The position numbers and the translations under genes are program-made. From NCBI GenBank assembly GCA_036567785.1, contig DATCTV010000037.1, forward strand, positions 62,001-126,000: a stretch of DNA of 64,000 nt. Direction: 5' to 3'. The notes under the pieces were generated by a model. It was not told where the DNA came from. It ran no database searches and saw only the letters and a program-made list of their open reading frames with translations. This stretch comes from Desulfomonilia bacterium (lineage in GTDB: Bacteria > Desulfobacterota > Desulfomonilia > UBA1062). Below are positions 1 through 9,220 of the stretch, piece after piece; the stretch's first letter is position 1; each line of letters starts with the position of its first letter.

Positions 1-264
1 CACATCGACCTGCCTGAAGAGATGCAGCGTGCCATGGCGAAGCAGGCCGAGGCGGAGCGTGAGAGAAGGGCGAAGATTATAAACTCCGAAGGCGAGTTCC
101 AGGCGGCCCAGAAGCTGTTTGAAGCGGCGCAGATAATAGCAGCCGAACCTATCGCTCTTCAGTTGAGGTTCCTTCAGACAATCAGGGAAATATCGACAGA
201 AGGCACCACAAACACGCTTATCCCGGTGCCGATAGACATCCTGTCGGTATTCATGAAAAAGTGA
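1..264 (+). CDS. Stomatin/SPFH (band 7) family protein, C-terminal part only
   Basis: The reading frame is open from base 1, so the start lies outside the window. The visible 87 residues begin with the family signature [20 protein letters not shown], followed by the alanine/glutamate-rich helix that ends the SPFH domain and the usual tail ([15 protein letters not shown] ... IPVPIDIL). These are membrane-anchored scaffold proteins that form oligomers in lipid microdomains; the N-terminal membrane anchor is not seen here. An NfeD-like partner often precedes such genes, but cannot be checked. The family call is firm; the cellular role is not known. Confidence 0.88.
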   Translation, partial: HIDLPEEMQRAMAKQAEAERERRAKIINSEGEFQAAQKLFEAAQIIAAEPIALQLRFLQTIREISTEGTTNTLIPVPIDILSVFMKK

Positions 265-276
265 CGTCCTTGATGA

Positions 277-1011
277 ATGGAGCCGATCCGGAGCAGAAAC
301 AACGAGCGCTTCAAGGCGCTCATGGATGCAAAGAACGATAGAAGCCTGCTTATGCTGGAAGGCAGGCGGCTTGCTGAAGACGCCCTTTCGCGCGGCTATG
401 AACACGTTTTTTCTGCTGTCACACCTTCCTATATCGAATTGCACGGAATTCCCCGGTTCGACTTTGTCCTGCTTTCGGAAGAGCTTTTTTCAAAACTTGC
501 AGACACTCGAACGCCGCAGGGTATAATCATTTTCATTAAGCGTCCTTATAAAACAATAGGTGATCTGAAAAAGCATGACAGGCTTATCATACTCGACGGG
601 CTGCAGGATCCGGGGAATGTCGGGACCATAGTGAGGACTGCTGAGGCATTCGGTTTTGAAGGCATCATAGTGACGCCGGGCACGGCATCGCCTTTTTCAG
701 AAAAAGCGGCAAGGGCGTCTATGGGTTCCCTGCTTGGAGTTGATATCGTTCAGGCGGCAGAGGATGAAATCGCTTCCCTTGATCATGAGATAATAAGCCT
801 GATACTTGACGAGGGAGAGCCTGTCAGGCAAGAAATATTTACTGGCCGTTTTGCCGTGTGTCTTGGACAGGAGGGCTCGGGCCTGAGTTCCGGTATCCTT
901 TCGCTGTCGGGCAGAAAAGTATTCATCCCCATGAAGGGCCGGACTGAATCGCTCAATGTAGCTGTTGCTGCAGGGATAGTAATGGCTATTGCGGCAGGCG
1001 CTGCGAAATGA
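277..1011 (+). CDS. TrmH/SpoU-family RNA 2'-O-ribose methyltransferase
   Basis: A 244-residue SPOUT-class methyltransferase. All three knot motifs are present: motif 1 DPGNVGTIVRTAEAFG near residues 110-125, motif 2 LGQEGSGLS near 195, and motif 3 GRTESLNVAVAAGI near 220. The N-terminal ~95 residues (RNNERFKAL...LEGRRLAEDAL) look like the substrate-binding domain of RlmB/TsnR-like enzymes, which modify rRNA or tRNA riboses with S-adenosylmethionine. The exact RNA target cannot be told from sequence. It starts 12 bases after the stomatin gene with only a weak ribosome-binding site, so translation may be coupled. Confidence 0.9.
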   Translation: MEPIRSRNNERFKALMDAKNDRSLLMLEGRRLAEDALSRGYEHVFSAVTPSYIELHGIPRFDFVLLSEELFSKLADTRTPQGIIIFIKRPYKTIGDLKKHDRLIILDGLQDPGNVGTIVRTAEAFGFEGIIVTPGTASPFSEKAARASMGSLLGVDIVQAAEDEIASLDHEIISLILDEGEPVRQEIFTGRFAVCLGQEGSGLSSGILSLSGRKVFIPMKGRTESLNVAVAAGIVMAIAAGAAK

Positions 1012-1044
1012 CATCTCGGATGTCAAGGAATGAAGGAGATTCAC

Positions 1045-1833
1045 ATGGATTTTTTTAATAAAAAAGTTGTCCTTATAACAGGGGCTGCAAGGGGTATTGG
1101 TTTCGCTACGGCTGAACTCCTGGCAGGCCGCGGGGCCTCGGTGGTAATAACCGACATACTGGAGGAGAGGCTGAAAGAATCCGCTTCCCTGTTAAAGTCC
1201 AAGGGCCTGGATGTAATGGCCGTTTTTTCCAGTGTCATTGATTATGAAAGCTGTGCCCTTGCAGTAAAAAAGACCCTCGAGAATTACGGCAGGCTGGACA
1301 TTCTCATAAACAATGCAGGCATAAGCATAGTGGCCAATTTTGAAGAATGCACTTCAGGCACATGCGCCAAGCTCATGGATGTAAATTTCATGGGTTCCGT
1401 GAATATGACCCTTGCCGCACTCGATGCGCTCAAGGCCTCCAAGGGGCATGTCATTTTCGTTTCAAGCGTCAGCGGCATCAGGGCGATACCTACAGGCAGC
1501 ATTTACGGCGCTAGCAAGGCCGCACTGAGAAGCCTCGCCGAATCCTTGAGGCTTGAATTCAAACCCTATGGGATCCATGTCGGTGTCATAACCCCGGGCT
1601 TCACGACATCGGATCCGACGAAGACCGTTATGAAGGGCGACGGGACACCGCGTCCAATAGACAGGGCGCCGCACGACACGCCTGCAGGTGTTGCAGCAGG
1701 GATTGCGATTCTCATTGAAAAAAGACAGCGTGAGCGCATTCTCACCCCTGTCGGCAAGATAACCAATATACTCCAGAGAGTGAGTCCGTTCATCCTCGAC
1801 TTTGTACTTGCCCGCAAGGAACTGAGAAATTAG
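1045..1833 (+). CDS. Short-chain dehydrogenase/reductase (classical SDR)
   Basis: 262 residues, a classical NAD(P)-dependent SDR. The cofactor motif TGAARGIG (residues 12-19), the structural motif NNAG, the catalytic serine in SSVSG and the Y-x3-K pair in IYGASKAA are all intact. An upstream in-frame ATG at 1030 exists, but GAAGGAG at 1032-1038 sits correctly for the ATG at 1045, so I use that start. The aspartate in VVITDILEER after the second strand suggests NAD rather than NADP. The substrate is unknown; neighbours give no clear pathway. Confidence 0.88.
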   Translation: MDFFNKKVVLITGAARGIGFATAELLAGRGASVVITDILEERLKESASLLKSKGLDVMAVFSSVIDYESCALAVKKTLENYGRLDILINNAGISIVANFEECTSGTCAKLMDVNFMGSVNMTLAALDALKASKGHVIFVSSVSGIRAIPTGSIYGASKAALRSLAESLRLEFKPYGIHVGVITPGFTTSDPTKTVMKGDGTPRPIDRAPHDTPAGVAAGIAILIEKRQRERILTPVGKITNILQRVSPFILDFVLARKELRN

Positions 1834-1874
1834 CCGAAGGGTCAGGATAAGACATCTTTTCCAGGGAGGAGAAT

Positions 1875-2534
1875 ATGGTGCAGCATTATCCGGTAATACT
1901 GGTGATAGCAGCTTTTCTGCTTGCAGGACTTCTGTTTTTTGAAAAAAAGGAATCGACCAGGGGACTTTTGAGTGTCAAACCCGTTCTGTCCCTGCTTTTT
2001 ATTTTGGCAGCTCTGCTTCAAACGCACATGAACATGACATATTTCTATCTTGTATTTGCCGGGCTGATACTGTGTCTGATCGGGGATGTCTGCCTGATAT
2101 TCTTTTTCAATAAAAAGGTTTTTACCGCAGGACTCGGGGCTTTTCTTGCCGGACATGTCATGTATACGATAGCATTTTTTTCCTGCGGCACTGCAGGCGC
2201 CGTAATGTGGGTGACCACGGTTTCCTGTGTTGCCCTGAGCATGGGTGTGTTTTTCTGGCTCAAACCCACTCTGGGAAGCATGCTGGGGCCGGTGATTGCC
2301 TATATTCTCATCATCTCGGCAATGGTCATGGGCGCTTCGGCGTTAAAGAGCAACTCGATGCTGGATATGACAGGCAAGATACTGGTTTATGCAGGGGCTA
2401 TACTCTTCTATGTGTCCGACATATTTGTTGCCAGGCACAGGTTTGTGAAAAAGGAATTCCTGAACCGGGTCATCGGGCTGCCCATGTATTATACGGCACA
2501 GTTCATGATTGCGTTTTCGACAGGGCTCATCTGA
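1875..2534 (+). CDS. YhhN/TMEM86-family membrane protein (lysoplasmalogenase-like)
   Basis: 219 residues made almost entirely of hydrophobic helices (about seven to eight), with the family features LCLIGDVCLIFF, FLAGHVMYTIAFF and YVSDIFVARHRF. The TMEM86B member is a lysoplasmalogenase that cleaves the vinyl ether bond of lysoplasmalogens. Plasmalogens are common in strict anaerobes, so a lipid role is plausible, but this is inference from family. A good ribosome-binding site (GGAGGAGA) precedes the ATG. The gene ends eight bases before the LarA-like gene. Confidence 0.8.
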   Translation: MVQHYPVILVIAAFLLAGLLFFEKKESTRGLLSVKPVLSLLFILAALLQTHMNMTYFYLVFAGLILCLIGDVCLIFFFNKKVFTAGLGAFLAGHVMYTIAFFSCGTAGAVMWVTTVSCVALSMGVFFWLKPTLGSMLGPVIAYILIISAMVMGASALKSNSMLDMTGKILVYAGAILFYVSDIFVARHRFVKKEFLNRVIGLPMYYTAQFMIAFSTGLI

Positions 2535-2541
2535 AGCGGAT

Positions 2542-3843
2542 ATGCTTGTTGAAATCCCATACGATAAATCGGTTCTGGCTGTTGATGTGCCTGAAGATGC
2601 AAAGGTTTACAGGTCGAGTTATCCAGAGCCCGCCGCGCCCGCTTCGAGTATAGTATCTGATGCGCTCAGAAACCCCATCGGTTCGCCCGGACTCAGGCAG
2701 TTGCTTGCGGCCAGACGTGAAGGCAAAGTGGTTATTGTTGTTTCGGATATAACGAGGCCTGTTCCCTACAGGGAATTTCTTCCCGAACTTGCAGGAGAGA
2801 TCGAATCCACAGGAGTCAGGCCTGAAGAGATATTGATTCTGGTGGCTACAGGCATGCACAGGCCGAGCACGCCTGACGAGAGGGAGTATATGTTCGGCGA
2901 TGCTGCAAAAAAATATGCGATCGTTGACCATGATTCAACCGGTAAATTAAAAAGAATAGAAGGCCTGAGTTTCTCAGGCAGGCCTGTATTTCTGAACAGG
3001 GATTTCGTCGAGGCCGGCTTCAGGATAGTGACAGGCCTTGTTGAGCCGCATTTCATGGCCGGTTTTTCTGGCGGAAGAAAGGCTGTATGTCCCGGCCTGG
3101 TATCGCTTGATACGATTCAGGCGTTTCACAGCCACGATTTTCTGGCCAGCCCCGGGGCGGCTAATGCGATACTTGAAGGCAACCCCTGCCATGAGGAGGC
3201 CCTTTCCATTGCAAGGCTTGCGGGCGTCGATTATTCTCTGAACGTTGTCCTGGATTCAGGAAAGAGGCTTGTCGCTGCATTCGCAGGCGGACTTGAGGCG
3301 GCACATGAAAAGGCCTGCTCTTTTGTCCGCAGGCATGCCTGCCCGGTTGTTGAAAACGAGTCGGATGCAGTTATAACCGGCTCGGGCGGCTATCCGCTTG
3401 ATACGACATTTTATCAGTGCGTAAAAGGGATGGTGGGTGCAATCCCCGCCGTAAAGCCGGGCGGTAAAATCATTTCCGCAGGTTTTTGCAGGGAGCACCT
3501 GGGCTCGCAGGAATACCGCGACATCATGTTTGCCCACTCGCAGGATTGTCACGGATTTATTGAGCATATAAAGAAATCATGCCGGGTGGAAAAGGATCAG
3601 TGGGAATTTCAGATGCAGATAAGGGCTGTGGATAAAGTCGGAACCGGCGGACTGATCTTTTTAAGCAGCGGGCTTGATGAAGATGAAGCGGAACATATCT
3701 CGGCCTTGTCGATCAATAAAGAACCGCACCTGGTTAAAAGAGCCCTTCAGGATATGGTAGACACGCTGGTCTCGGAAAATAAGACGATTGCCGTTATACC
3801 GGAAGGGCCGTACTGTACGCCTTTATCAGGGGGCGGCAAATGA
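2542..3843 (+). CDS. LarA-family nickel-dependent 2-hydroxyacid racemase-like protein
   Basis: 433 residues, DUF2088/LarA family. Lactate racemase LarA uses a nickel-pincer nucleotide bound by histidines and a lysine. Here the corresponding motifs are visible: DITRPVPY, ATGMHRPSTPDE (His of the GxHR motif) and EPHFMAGFSGGRKA (His and Lys). So the active site seems complete. The open frame extends back to 2509 inside yhhN, but the ATG at 2542 gives the usual N-terminus. LarB, LarC and LarE, which make the cofactor, are not in this window. The substrate may be lactate or another 2-hydroxyacid. Confidence 0.82.
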   Translation: MLVEIPYDKSVLAVDVPEDAKVYRSSYPEPAAPASSIVSDALRNPIGSPGLRQLLAARREGKVVIVVSDITRPVPYREFLPELAGEIESTGVRPEEILILVATGMHRPSTPDEREYMFGDAAKKYAIVDHDSTGKLKRIEGLSFSGRPVFLNRDFVEAGFRIVTGLVEPHFMAGFSGGRKAVCPGLVSLDTIQAFHSHDFLASPGAANAILEGNPCHEEALSIARLAGVDYSLNVVLDSGKRLVAAFAGGLEAAHEKACSFVRRHACPVVENESDAVITGSGGYPLDTTFYQCVKGMVGAIPAVKPGGKIISAGFCREHLGSQEYRDIMFAHSQDCHGFIEHIKKSCRVEKDQWEFQMQIRAVDKVGTGGLIFLSSGLDEDEAEHISALSINKEPHLVKRALQDMVDTLVSENKTIAVIPEGPYCTPLSGGGK

Positions 3844-4259
3844 GCATAATCTTTGAACCTGTCGGAATTATCCATTCTCCGATAAAGGATGCCAGGGATG
3901 CGCCCAGGTTTTTCACGATATCCGACATCAAAGGGACAATCGAGATTTATCCCGAATATGCAGAAGGCCTCAAATTTATTGAAAGGGAAGAAAGTATAAT
4001 CGTTCTTTTTCATTTTCACCTCTCAAAAGGATACGAGCTTATACAGCGAAAATGCACAACAGGTGAGTTGAAGGGCGTATTCACACTCTGTTCGCCAAAA
4101 AGGCCGAACCCTATAGGCATGTCCGTGCTCAGGCTTGAAAAGGTTGAAGACAATATCCTTTATGTTGCAAACCTTGACATGGTCGACGAAACCCCAGTTC
4201 TTGACATAAAACCTTACCGTCATTTCACGGAGCAGGAAATCTCACATACCAACAGCTGA
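3840..4259 (+). CDS. trmO: TrmO-like tRNA (t6A37) methyltransferase, TsaA/YaeB family
   Basis: 139 residues matching the compact UPF0066/TsaA beta-barrel domain: FEPVGIIHSP at the N-terminus, then the conserved SPKRPNPIGMSVLRL segment and LDIKPYRHF near the C-terminus. In E. coli TrmO N-methylates t6A at position 37 of tRNA-Thr. The gene overlaps the LarA-like stop codon by four bases (ATGA), which implies translational coupling. The E. coli enzyme has a longer C-terminal domain that this protein lacks, so activity on tRNA is likely but not certain. Confidence 0.8.
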   Translation: MSIIFEPVGIIHSPIKDARDAPRFFTISDIKGTIEIYPEYAEGLKFIEREESIIVLFHFHLSKGYELIQRKCTTGELKGVFTLCSPKRPNPIGMSVLRLEKVEDNILYVANLDMVDETPVLDIKPYRHFTEQEISHTNS

Positions 4260-4278
4260 TTGAAAAAATCGGATTTTT

Positions 4279-4314
4279 GTGGTTTTATTGTCTGTCCAGA
4301 AAAAATAAAACCAC
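4279..4314 (+). promoter_or_regulatory. 11-bp hairpin next to the radical SAM gene's ribosome-binding site
   Basis: GTGGTTTTATT (4279-4289) pairs exactly with AATAAAACCAC (4304-4314) across a 14-base loop. The stem ends two bases before AGGAG at 4316-4320, the ribosome-binding site for the start at 4331. It could end the upstream transcript or control initiation of the next gene. There is no clean U-tract after it. Confidence 0.45.
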
Positions 4315-4330
4315 CAGGAGAATTAAAGCC

Positions 4331-5203
4331 ATGCGGTATGATATGCCCCTGTACAGACCGCCGTCCGAGGCGCGTGCCCTGATTTTTCAGGTGACGCTCG
4401 GCTGCTCGTGGAATAAATGCCTTTTCTGCGGCATGTACAAGACCAAGCGTTATCAGGTGAGACCGTGGGATGACCTTCAGAAGGACATACTCGAGATGGC
4501 CTCGATCTACCCTCACACAAAACGGATATTTCTTGCCGACGGCGACGTGATGGGCGTCGAGACTGGATATCTTATCAGGGTCCTTAGGCTTTTAAACGAG
4601 AAGTTTCCGCGCCTCGAAAAGGTCAATGTCTATGCCGGACCCACAAACCTTCTTGCCAAGACAGAAGATGAACTCAGGGCTTTGAGGGACCTCAAGCTCA
4701 GCACCCTTTATCTCGGCATAGAAACCGGAAATGACGAGTTGCTCAAGAAGATAAAGAAGGGCGCAACCGCGGCGCAGATAATAGACGGCTGCACAAAGGC
4801 GCTGAGGGCGGGGCTGAGGATGTCAACGATCATACTCTTAGGACTGGGAGGCGTGGAGGGCAGTTTCGTCCATGCAAAGGATTCGGCAAGGGTGGTCAGC
4901 GCCATCGACCCGCAGTTTGTAGCATGCCTGACTCTCATGCTCGGGCCTTATAAAGAGCTGTATGAAAAGAAGCTTATGGGGGGCGGTTTCACGCTTCCGG
5001 ACAAACTGGGTACGCTCAAGGAACTCAGGTGGTTTGTTGAAGACCTCAACCTTACCAATTGCCGCTTCGGCACCGAGCATGCGTCGAATTATCTGCCCAT
5101 TAGCGGTGATATCCCGGCTGACAAGGAAAAAATATTAGGTTTGATAGACAGGGCCCTGAACGACGAAAAGATGCTCAGGCCCGAATGGGCCAGAGGCCTG
5201 TAG
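4331..5203 (+). CDS. Radical SAM protein with CX4CX2C cluster motif
   Basis: 290 residues. The Fe-S/SAM motif is TLGCSWNKCLFCGMYK, which has four residues between the first two cysteines instead of the usual three; this variant marks a recognised branch of HemN/Elp3-like radical SAM proteins. Further radical SAM features are ADGDVMGV after strand 2 and LYLGIETGNDELL in strand 4. I chose ATG 4331 over an in-frame ATG at 4277 because AGGAG lies 10 bases upstream of 4331. No partner domain is attached and the reaction is unknown. Confidence 0.8.
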   Translation: MRYDMPLYRPPSEARALIFQVTLGCSWNKCLFCGMYKTKRYQVRPWDDLQKDILEMASIYPHTKRIFLADGDVMGVETGYLIRVLRLLNEKFPRLEKVNVYAGPTNLLAKTEDELRALRDLKLSTLYLGIETGNDELLKKIKKGATAAQIIDGCTKALRAGLRMSTIILLGLGGVEGSFVHAKDSARVVSAIDPQFVACLTLMLGPYKELYEKKLMGGGFTLPDKLGTLKELRWFVEDLNLTNCRFGTEHASNYLPISGDIPADKEKILGLIDRALNDEKMLRPEWARGL

Positions 5204-5204
5204 A

Positions 5205-5232
5205 TTGACAAGCCAAGCTCAGGTGATATACA
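5205..5232 (+). promoter_or_regulatory. Sigma-70 type promoter for hisS
   Basis: TTGACA at 5205-5210 and TATACA at 5227-5232 are separated by 16 bases, with a short leader before GGAGGG and the TTG start at 5255. Confidence 0.6.
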
Positions 5233-5254
5233 CCTTGATTCTGGAGGGAATAAA

Positions 5255-6496
5255 TTGATTACAGCAGTCAAGGGAATGAACGATATCCTCCCTGCCGAAA
5301 TTGCAAAATGGCGATTTGTCGAAGAAACGGCAAGGAGGGTTTTCAGCCTCTACGGGTTTTCCGAACTGAGGACTCCTGTTGTCGAAAAAACGGAACTCTT
5401 TTCAAGAGGCATGGGCCAGGATACTGATGTCGTTGAAAAGCAGATGTACACTTTTATCGACAAGGGCGATTCATCGCTCACACTCAGACCGGAGGCCACG
5501 GCCTCGGTCATGAGGGCCGTTATCGAGCATGGACTTCTCGGCCAGGAACCGGTGCAGAAGCTTTTCTCGATCGGCCCGATGTTCCGCTATGAAAGGCCGC
5601 AGAAAGGACGCTACCGCCAGTTTCACCAGATTAACTGCGAGAGGCTGGGAGAGTCAGGGCCGTTATCCGATGCGGAAACTCTTGCCCTTGCATATGACAT
5701 TGCCGTGGCGCTCGGGCTGTCTGATGTCGCTCTTGAAGTAAACTCGCTCGGCTGTCCGGTTTGCAGACTCGCTTTCAAGAAGGCGCTACAGGATTTTCTT
5801 GAGGCAAAAAAAGAAAGCCTATGCCCGGACTGTCTGAGAAGGATGTACATGAATCCGCTCAGGGTGCTCGACTGCAAGGTTGATGCATGCAGGACATCGG
5901 TTGAAGGTGCACCTGAAAATTCAGGATATCTCTGTGAGGAATGCAGGACGCATTATGATATGGTTCTGGCAGGGCTTGATGCCCTTCATGTCCCTTATCA
6001 AAAGAATCCCAGGCTGGTAAGAGGCTTGGATTATTATATACGTACCGCCTTTGAAATGACTGCAAAAGGTCTGGGGTCTCAGAATGCCGTAGGCGGCGGG
6101 GGCAGGTATGACGGGCTTGTCGCCGCGCTTGGTGGTAATGACGTGCCTGGAGTCGGTTTCGCCTTTGGAATGGAGCGGCTTCTGATGCTGATTCCTGATA
6201 TCGCTGAAGAAAAGAAGGGCTGCTTTATAACGGCTCTTGGCGAGAATACTAAAAAAGAGGCCTTGAGGCTTGCCGCACAGTTGAGGCGGGAGGGGATAAG
6301 AACGGAACTGGCGCCTGAGAAAAGCTTCAAGGTCCAGATGAGACTGGCAGGTAAATCCGGCTATCCGATATGCCTCATAATAGGCGATGATGAGATGGCC
6401 GGCGGGAGCGTTGCCATGAAGGACCTGAATACGGGCGTTCAGGAGCAGGTGAAACAGGAAGATCTGTTAAAAAAACTTGTAGATATTGTTGGATAA
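5255..6496 (+). CDS. hisS: Histidyl-tRNA synthetase
   Basis: 413 residues, the normal bacterial length. It charges tRNA-His in the cytoplasm. Class II motif 2 is MFRYERPQKGRYRQFHQ, the histidine-specific motif RGLDYYIRTAFE is present, and motif 3 is PGVGFAFGMERLL. The C-terminal anticodon-binding domain (~330-413) is complete. The start codon is TTG, supported by GGAGGG 6 bases upstream and by alignment of the N-terminus (VKGMNDILPAE). It lies just before aspS on the same strand, a common pairing. Confidence 0.97.
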   Translation: MITAVKGMNDILPAEIAKWRFVEETARRVFSLYGFSELRTPVVEKTELFSRGMGQDTDVVEKQMYTFIDKGDSSLTLRPEATASVMRAVIEHGLLGQEPVQKLFSIGPMFRYERPQKGRYRQFHQINCERLGESGPLSDAETLALAYDIAVALGLSDVALEVNSLGCPVCRLAFKKALQDFLEAKKESLCPDCLRRMYMNPLRVLDCKVDACRTSVEGAPENSGYLCEECRTHYDMVLAGLDALHVPYQKNPRLVRGLDYYIRTAFEMTAKGLGSQNAVGGGGRYDGLVAALGGNDVPGVGFAFGMERLLMLIPDIAEEKKGCFITALGENTKKEALRLAAQLRREGIRTELAPEKSFKVQMRLAGKSGYPICLIIGDDEMAGGSVAMKDLNTGVQEQVKQEDLLKKLVDIVG

Positions 6497-6577
6497 GTAA
6501 TTTTTAAAAAGCAAGAGGCGGGTAATGAAAAATTCTGAAACTGGAGCATTATTGAATCTGAATTTGATTTTGCCTTC

Positions 6578-6603
6578 TTACTCAGCACTCGTTACTCACC
6601 ACT
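6578..6603. repeat. Short GTGAGT-rich spacer repeat, copy 1
   Basis: The spacer before aspS holds TTACTCAGCACTCGTTACTC followed by ACCACT. Its reverse complement is a chain of GTGAGT/GAGTG units. A related tract in the other orientation lies at 11138-11169. Confidence 0.35.
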
Positions 6604-6625
6604 ATATTTGATTAAGGAGAATAGC

Positions 6626-8413
6626 GTGAGCTCAGAAACAGCCGGATTTAAGAGGACCCATTACTGCGGAGAAGTAGGCCTTGATGATTGTGGCAAGATG
6701 ATAACACTCATGGGCTGGGTGCAGAAAAGGCGCGATCTTGGAGGGCTTGTATTCGTCGATCTCAGGGACAGGAGCGGCATATGCCAGGTGGTATTCAATC
6801 CCGAGACCGAGCCCGAGGCGCATTCAACCGGCGGCATGCTGAAGATGGAATACTGTATAGCGGTTCAGGGGGAGCTTAACCCAAGGCCTAAGGAAATGCA
6901 GAATGCAGGCATGAAGACAGGAAGGGTGGAACTTACGGCAAAAAGAATAGCGATACTTAACGAGGCTAAAACGCCACCTTTCGTGATCGAAGACTCAACT
7001 GATGCAACCGAACTGCTAAGGCTCAAGTACCGGTATCTGGACCTCAGAAGGCCAGCACTGCAGAAGAACCTTATATTGAGGCACAAGGCGGCCTTCATAA
7101 CAAGGCGCTTCCTTGATTCGAAAGGATTTGTCGAGGTCGAAACCCCTGTCCTGACAAAGAGCACACCGGAGGGAGCACGCGACTACCTTGTGCCAAGCAG
7201 GGTTTTTCCGGGGAAATTTTTCGCTCTGCCGCAGTCGCCGCAGCTTTTCAAGCAGCTTCTGATGATCTCGGGATTCGACCGCTATTTCCAGATCGTAAAA
7301 TGTTTTCGTGACGAAGACCTCAGAGCCGACCGTCAGCCGGAATTCACCCAGATAGATATGGAATTCTCCTTCATGACCAGGGACGACATTCTCGATCTAT
7401 GCGAAGGGCTCATACGGACCATGTTCAAAGAGACGATTGGAGTTTCGCTGCCCGATCCTCTGCCCAGGATGAGCTATGAGGAGGCGATGAACTCCTATGG
7501 CGTGGACAGGCCGGATACCCGTTTCGGGATGCTGCTGAAGGATGTAACGGACATACTGAAGGACAGCACATTCAAGGTCTTTACCTCTACCGTCGAGTCA
7601 GGCGGGATAATAAAGGGATTCACAATCAAGGGGGGCTCGGGCATGTCGCGCAAGGAGCTCGATGACCTGGGCGGGTTCGTGGCGGATTTCGGCGCCAGGG
7701 GTCTCCTCTGGGCTAAGCTGGGCGACGACGGCTGGCAGTCGAGTATTGCGAAGTATCTGAATGACGAACAGAAAAAGGCCGTCCAGGAAAAGCTTGGTAT
7801 GGATAAAGGTGATGCGGCGGTCTTCATTGCGGGAGACGCTGCCATGGTAAATGCAAGCCTCGGTGCGCTCAGACTTCATGTCGGGGCGAAGCTTGGTATG
7901 ATTCCCGAAAACGAGTTCAGCGCATTATGGGTCATCGACTTTCCTCTGTTCGAGTACAACAAGGAGGAGAAGAGACTTGTTGCAGTACACCATATGTTCA
8001 CGGCGCCTCACGAATCAGATCTGGGCCTTATGGACACAGACCCGTTGAAGGTTCGTGCACAGGCTTATGATATGGTCATTAACGGAAGCGAAGTAGGCGG
8101 CGGAAGTGTACGTATCCACAGAAGGGATGTCCAGCAGAAGGTTTTCAATTCGATCGGCTTTACCGAAGAGGAGGCAAAAACCAAGTTCGGCTTCCTGCTC
8201 GAGGCGCTGGAGTTCGGTGCACCCCCGCACGGCGGAATCGCGTTCGGCCTGGACAGGCTGGTGATGCTTCTTGCCGGGGCCTCGTCGCTCAGGGATGTCA
8301 TAGCTTTTCCCAAGACGCAGAAGGCGTATTGCCAGATGACTGATGCGCCTTCGGAGGTTAATTCGGCCCAGCTTACCGAACTGGGAATTAACCTGCTGGA
8401 TGTCAAATCATGA
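6626..8413 (+). CDS. aspS: Aspartyl-tRNA synthetase (bacterial type)
   Basis: 595 residues with N-terminal OB-fold ([20 protein letters not shown]), class II catalytic core split by the bacterial GAD insertion (~290-410), motif 2 [19 protein letters not shown] and motif 3 [14 protein letters not shown] use the GTG at 6626 because AAGGAG at 6614-6619 precedes it; the frame is open to a TTG at 6608. Whether it also charges tRNA-Asn cannot be decided here, since no GatCAB genes are in the window. Confidence 0.96.
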   Translation: MSSETAGFKRTHYCGEVGLDDCGKMITLMGWVQKRRDLGGLVFVDLRDRSGICQVVFNPETEPEAHSTGGMLKMEYCIAVQGELNPRPKEMQNAGMKTGRVELTAKRIAILNEAKTPPFVIEDSTDATELLRLKYRYLDLRRPALQKNLILRHKAAFITRRFLDSKGFVEVETPVLTKSTPEGARDYLVPSRVFPGKFFALPQSPQLFKQLLMISGFDRYFQIVKCFRDEDLRADRQPEFTQIDMEFSFMTRDDILDLCEGLIRTMFKETIGVSLPDPLPRMSYEEAMNSYGVDRPDTRFGMLLKDVTDILKDSTFKVFTSTVESGGIIKGFTIKGGSGMSRKELDDLGGFVADFGARGLLWAKLGDDGWQSSIAKYLNDEQKKAVQEKLGMDKGDAAVFIAGDAAMVNASLGALRLHVGAKLGMIPENEFSALWVIDFPLFEYNKEEKRLVAVHHMFTAPHESDLGLMDTDPLKVRAQAYDMVINGSEVGGGSVRIHRRDVQQKVFNSIGFTEEEAKTKFGFLLEALEFGAPPHGGIAFGLDRLVMLLAGASSLRDVIAFPKTQKAYCQMTDAPSEVNSAQLTELGINLLDVKS

Positions 8414-9219
8414 AAAGGTTATCATTTTTTATACTGATTCTACTTATGGCGGCAGGGTGCGCCACGACATCAAAGGATAAGAAACCGGCCGGTCCTGTCC
8501 AGAAACCTGAGACGGAGGAGGCTTTGATTTCCGAGAGCCTTGAATGTTTCAAAATTGCGGCAGAGGCCAGAAAGAAGGGCAATACCAGCGATGAAAAGGC
8601 GGCGCTTGATCTTGCGCTTAAATATCTCAGGGGTGTTGATAGTGAAAACCGACAGATTCTTAACGATTCAACAGAGAGATTGCGCAGCATAATAGCCATC
8701 TCGGGTTTTGAATATGCATCAAAGGAATCCAACGAATTGTTTTTGGTCTATATGGAAATGCAGAACGCCTATGCCGATAATGACAGTGAGAAGATGAAAG
8801 CCCTTAAGGCGACTTTTGACGCCAAGTTTGAAAATGCAAGGGCCGCTACGGCAGAGGCAAAGCAGAAAAAGATTGAAGCCCTCGGGAAAGAAGTGGTCAT
8901 AAAAAAAGACGATACAAGAAAGCAGGGGGAGCCGGATTCAAGTTCCACCCTTCCATCTGTATATACTGTCAAGAAGGGGGATACCCTTCCCAGTGTTGCT
9001 TCAAGGCATGATATCTATAACGACTCGTTCATGTGGCCCCTCATATACAAGGCCAACAGGGATCAGATTAAAGACCCCAAGGTGCTTTATGGCGGACAGG
9101 AGCTTAAAATACCAAGAGACATGAGTCTCGAAGAAATAATTCAGGCGCGCAGGGAAGCAGGTGCAGGTGAACCTGAAAAGATTCCAAAGGATGCATTGAT
9201 TCCAAGGAGGACCAAGTAA
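8410..9219 (+). CDS. LysM-domain lipoprotein
   Basis: 269 residues. The N-terminus is a lipoprotein signal with lipobox MAAGC (Cys17). A helical, charged central region (about 35-175) is followed by one LysM domain (about 190-236) with [16 protein letters not shown] at its start and the tail [10 protein letters not shown]. LysM binds peptidoglycan glycan chains, so this protein probably links a membrane-anchored helix bundle to the cell wall. It overlaps the aspS stop by four bases (ATGA) and ends one base before the citrate synthase gene, so the three may be co-transcribed. Confidence 0.85.
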   Translation: MKRLSFFILILLMAAGCATTSKDKKPAGPVQKPETEEALISESLECFKIAAEARKKGNTSDEKAALDLALKYLRGVDSENRQILNDSTERLRSIIAISGFEYASKESNELFLVYMEMQNAYADNDSEKMKALKATFDAKFENARAATAEAKQKKIEALGKEVVIKKDDTRKQGEPDSSSTLPSVYTVKKGDTLPSVASRHDIYNDSFMWPLIYKANRDQIKDPKVLYGGQELKIPRDMSLEEIIQARREAGAGEPEKIPKDALIPRRTK

Positions 9220-9220
9220 G

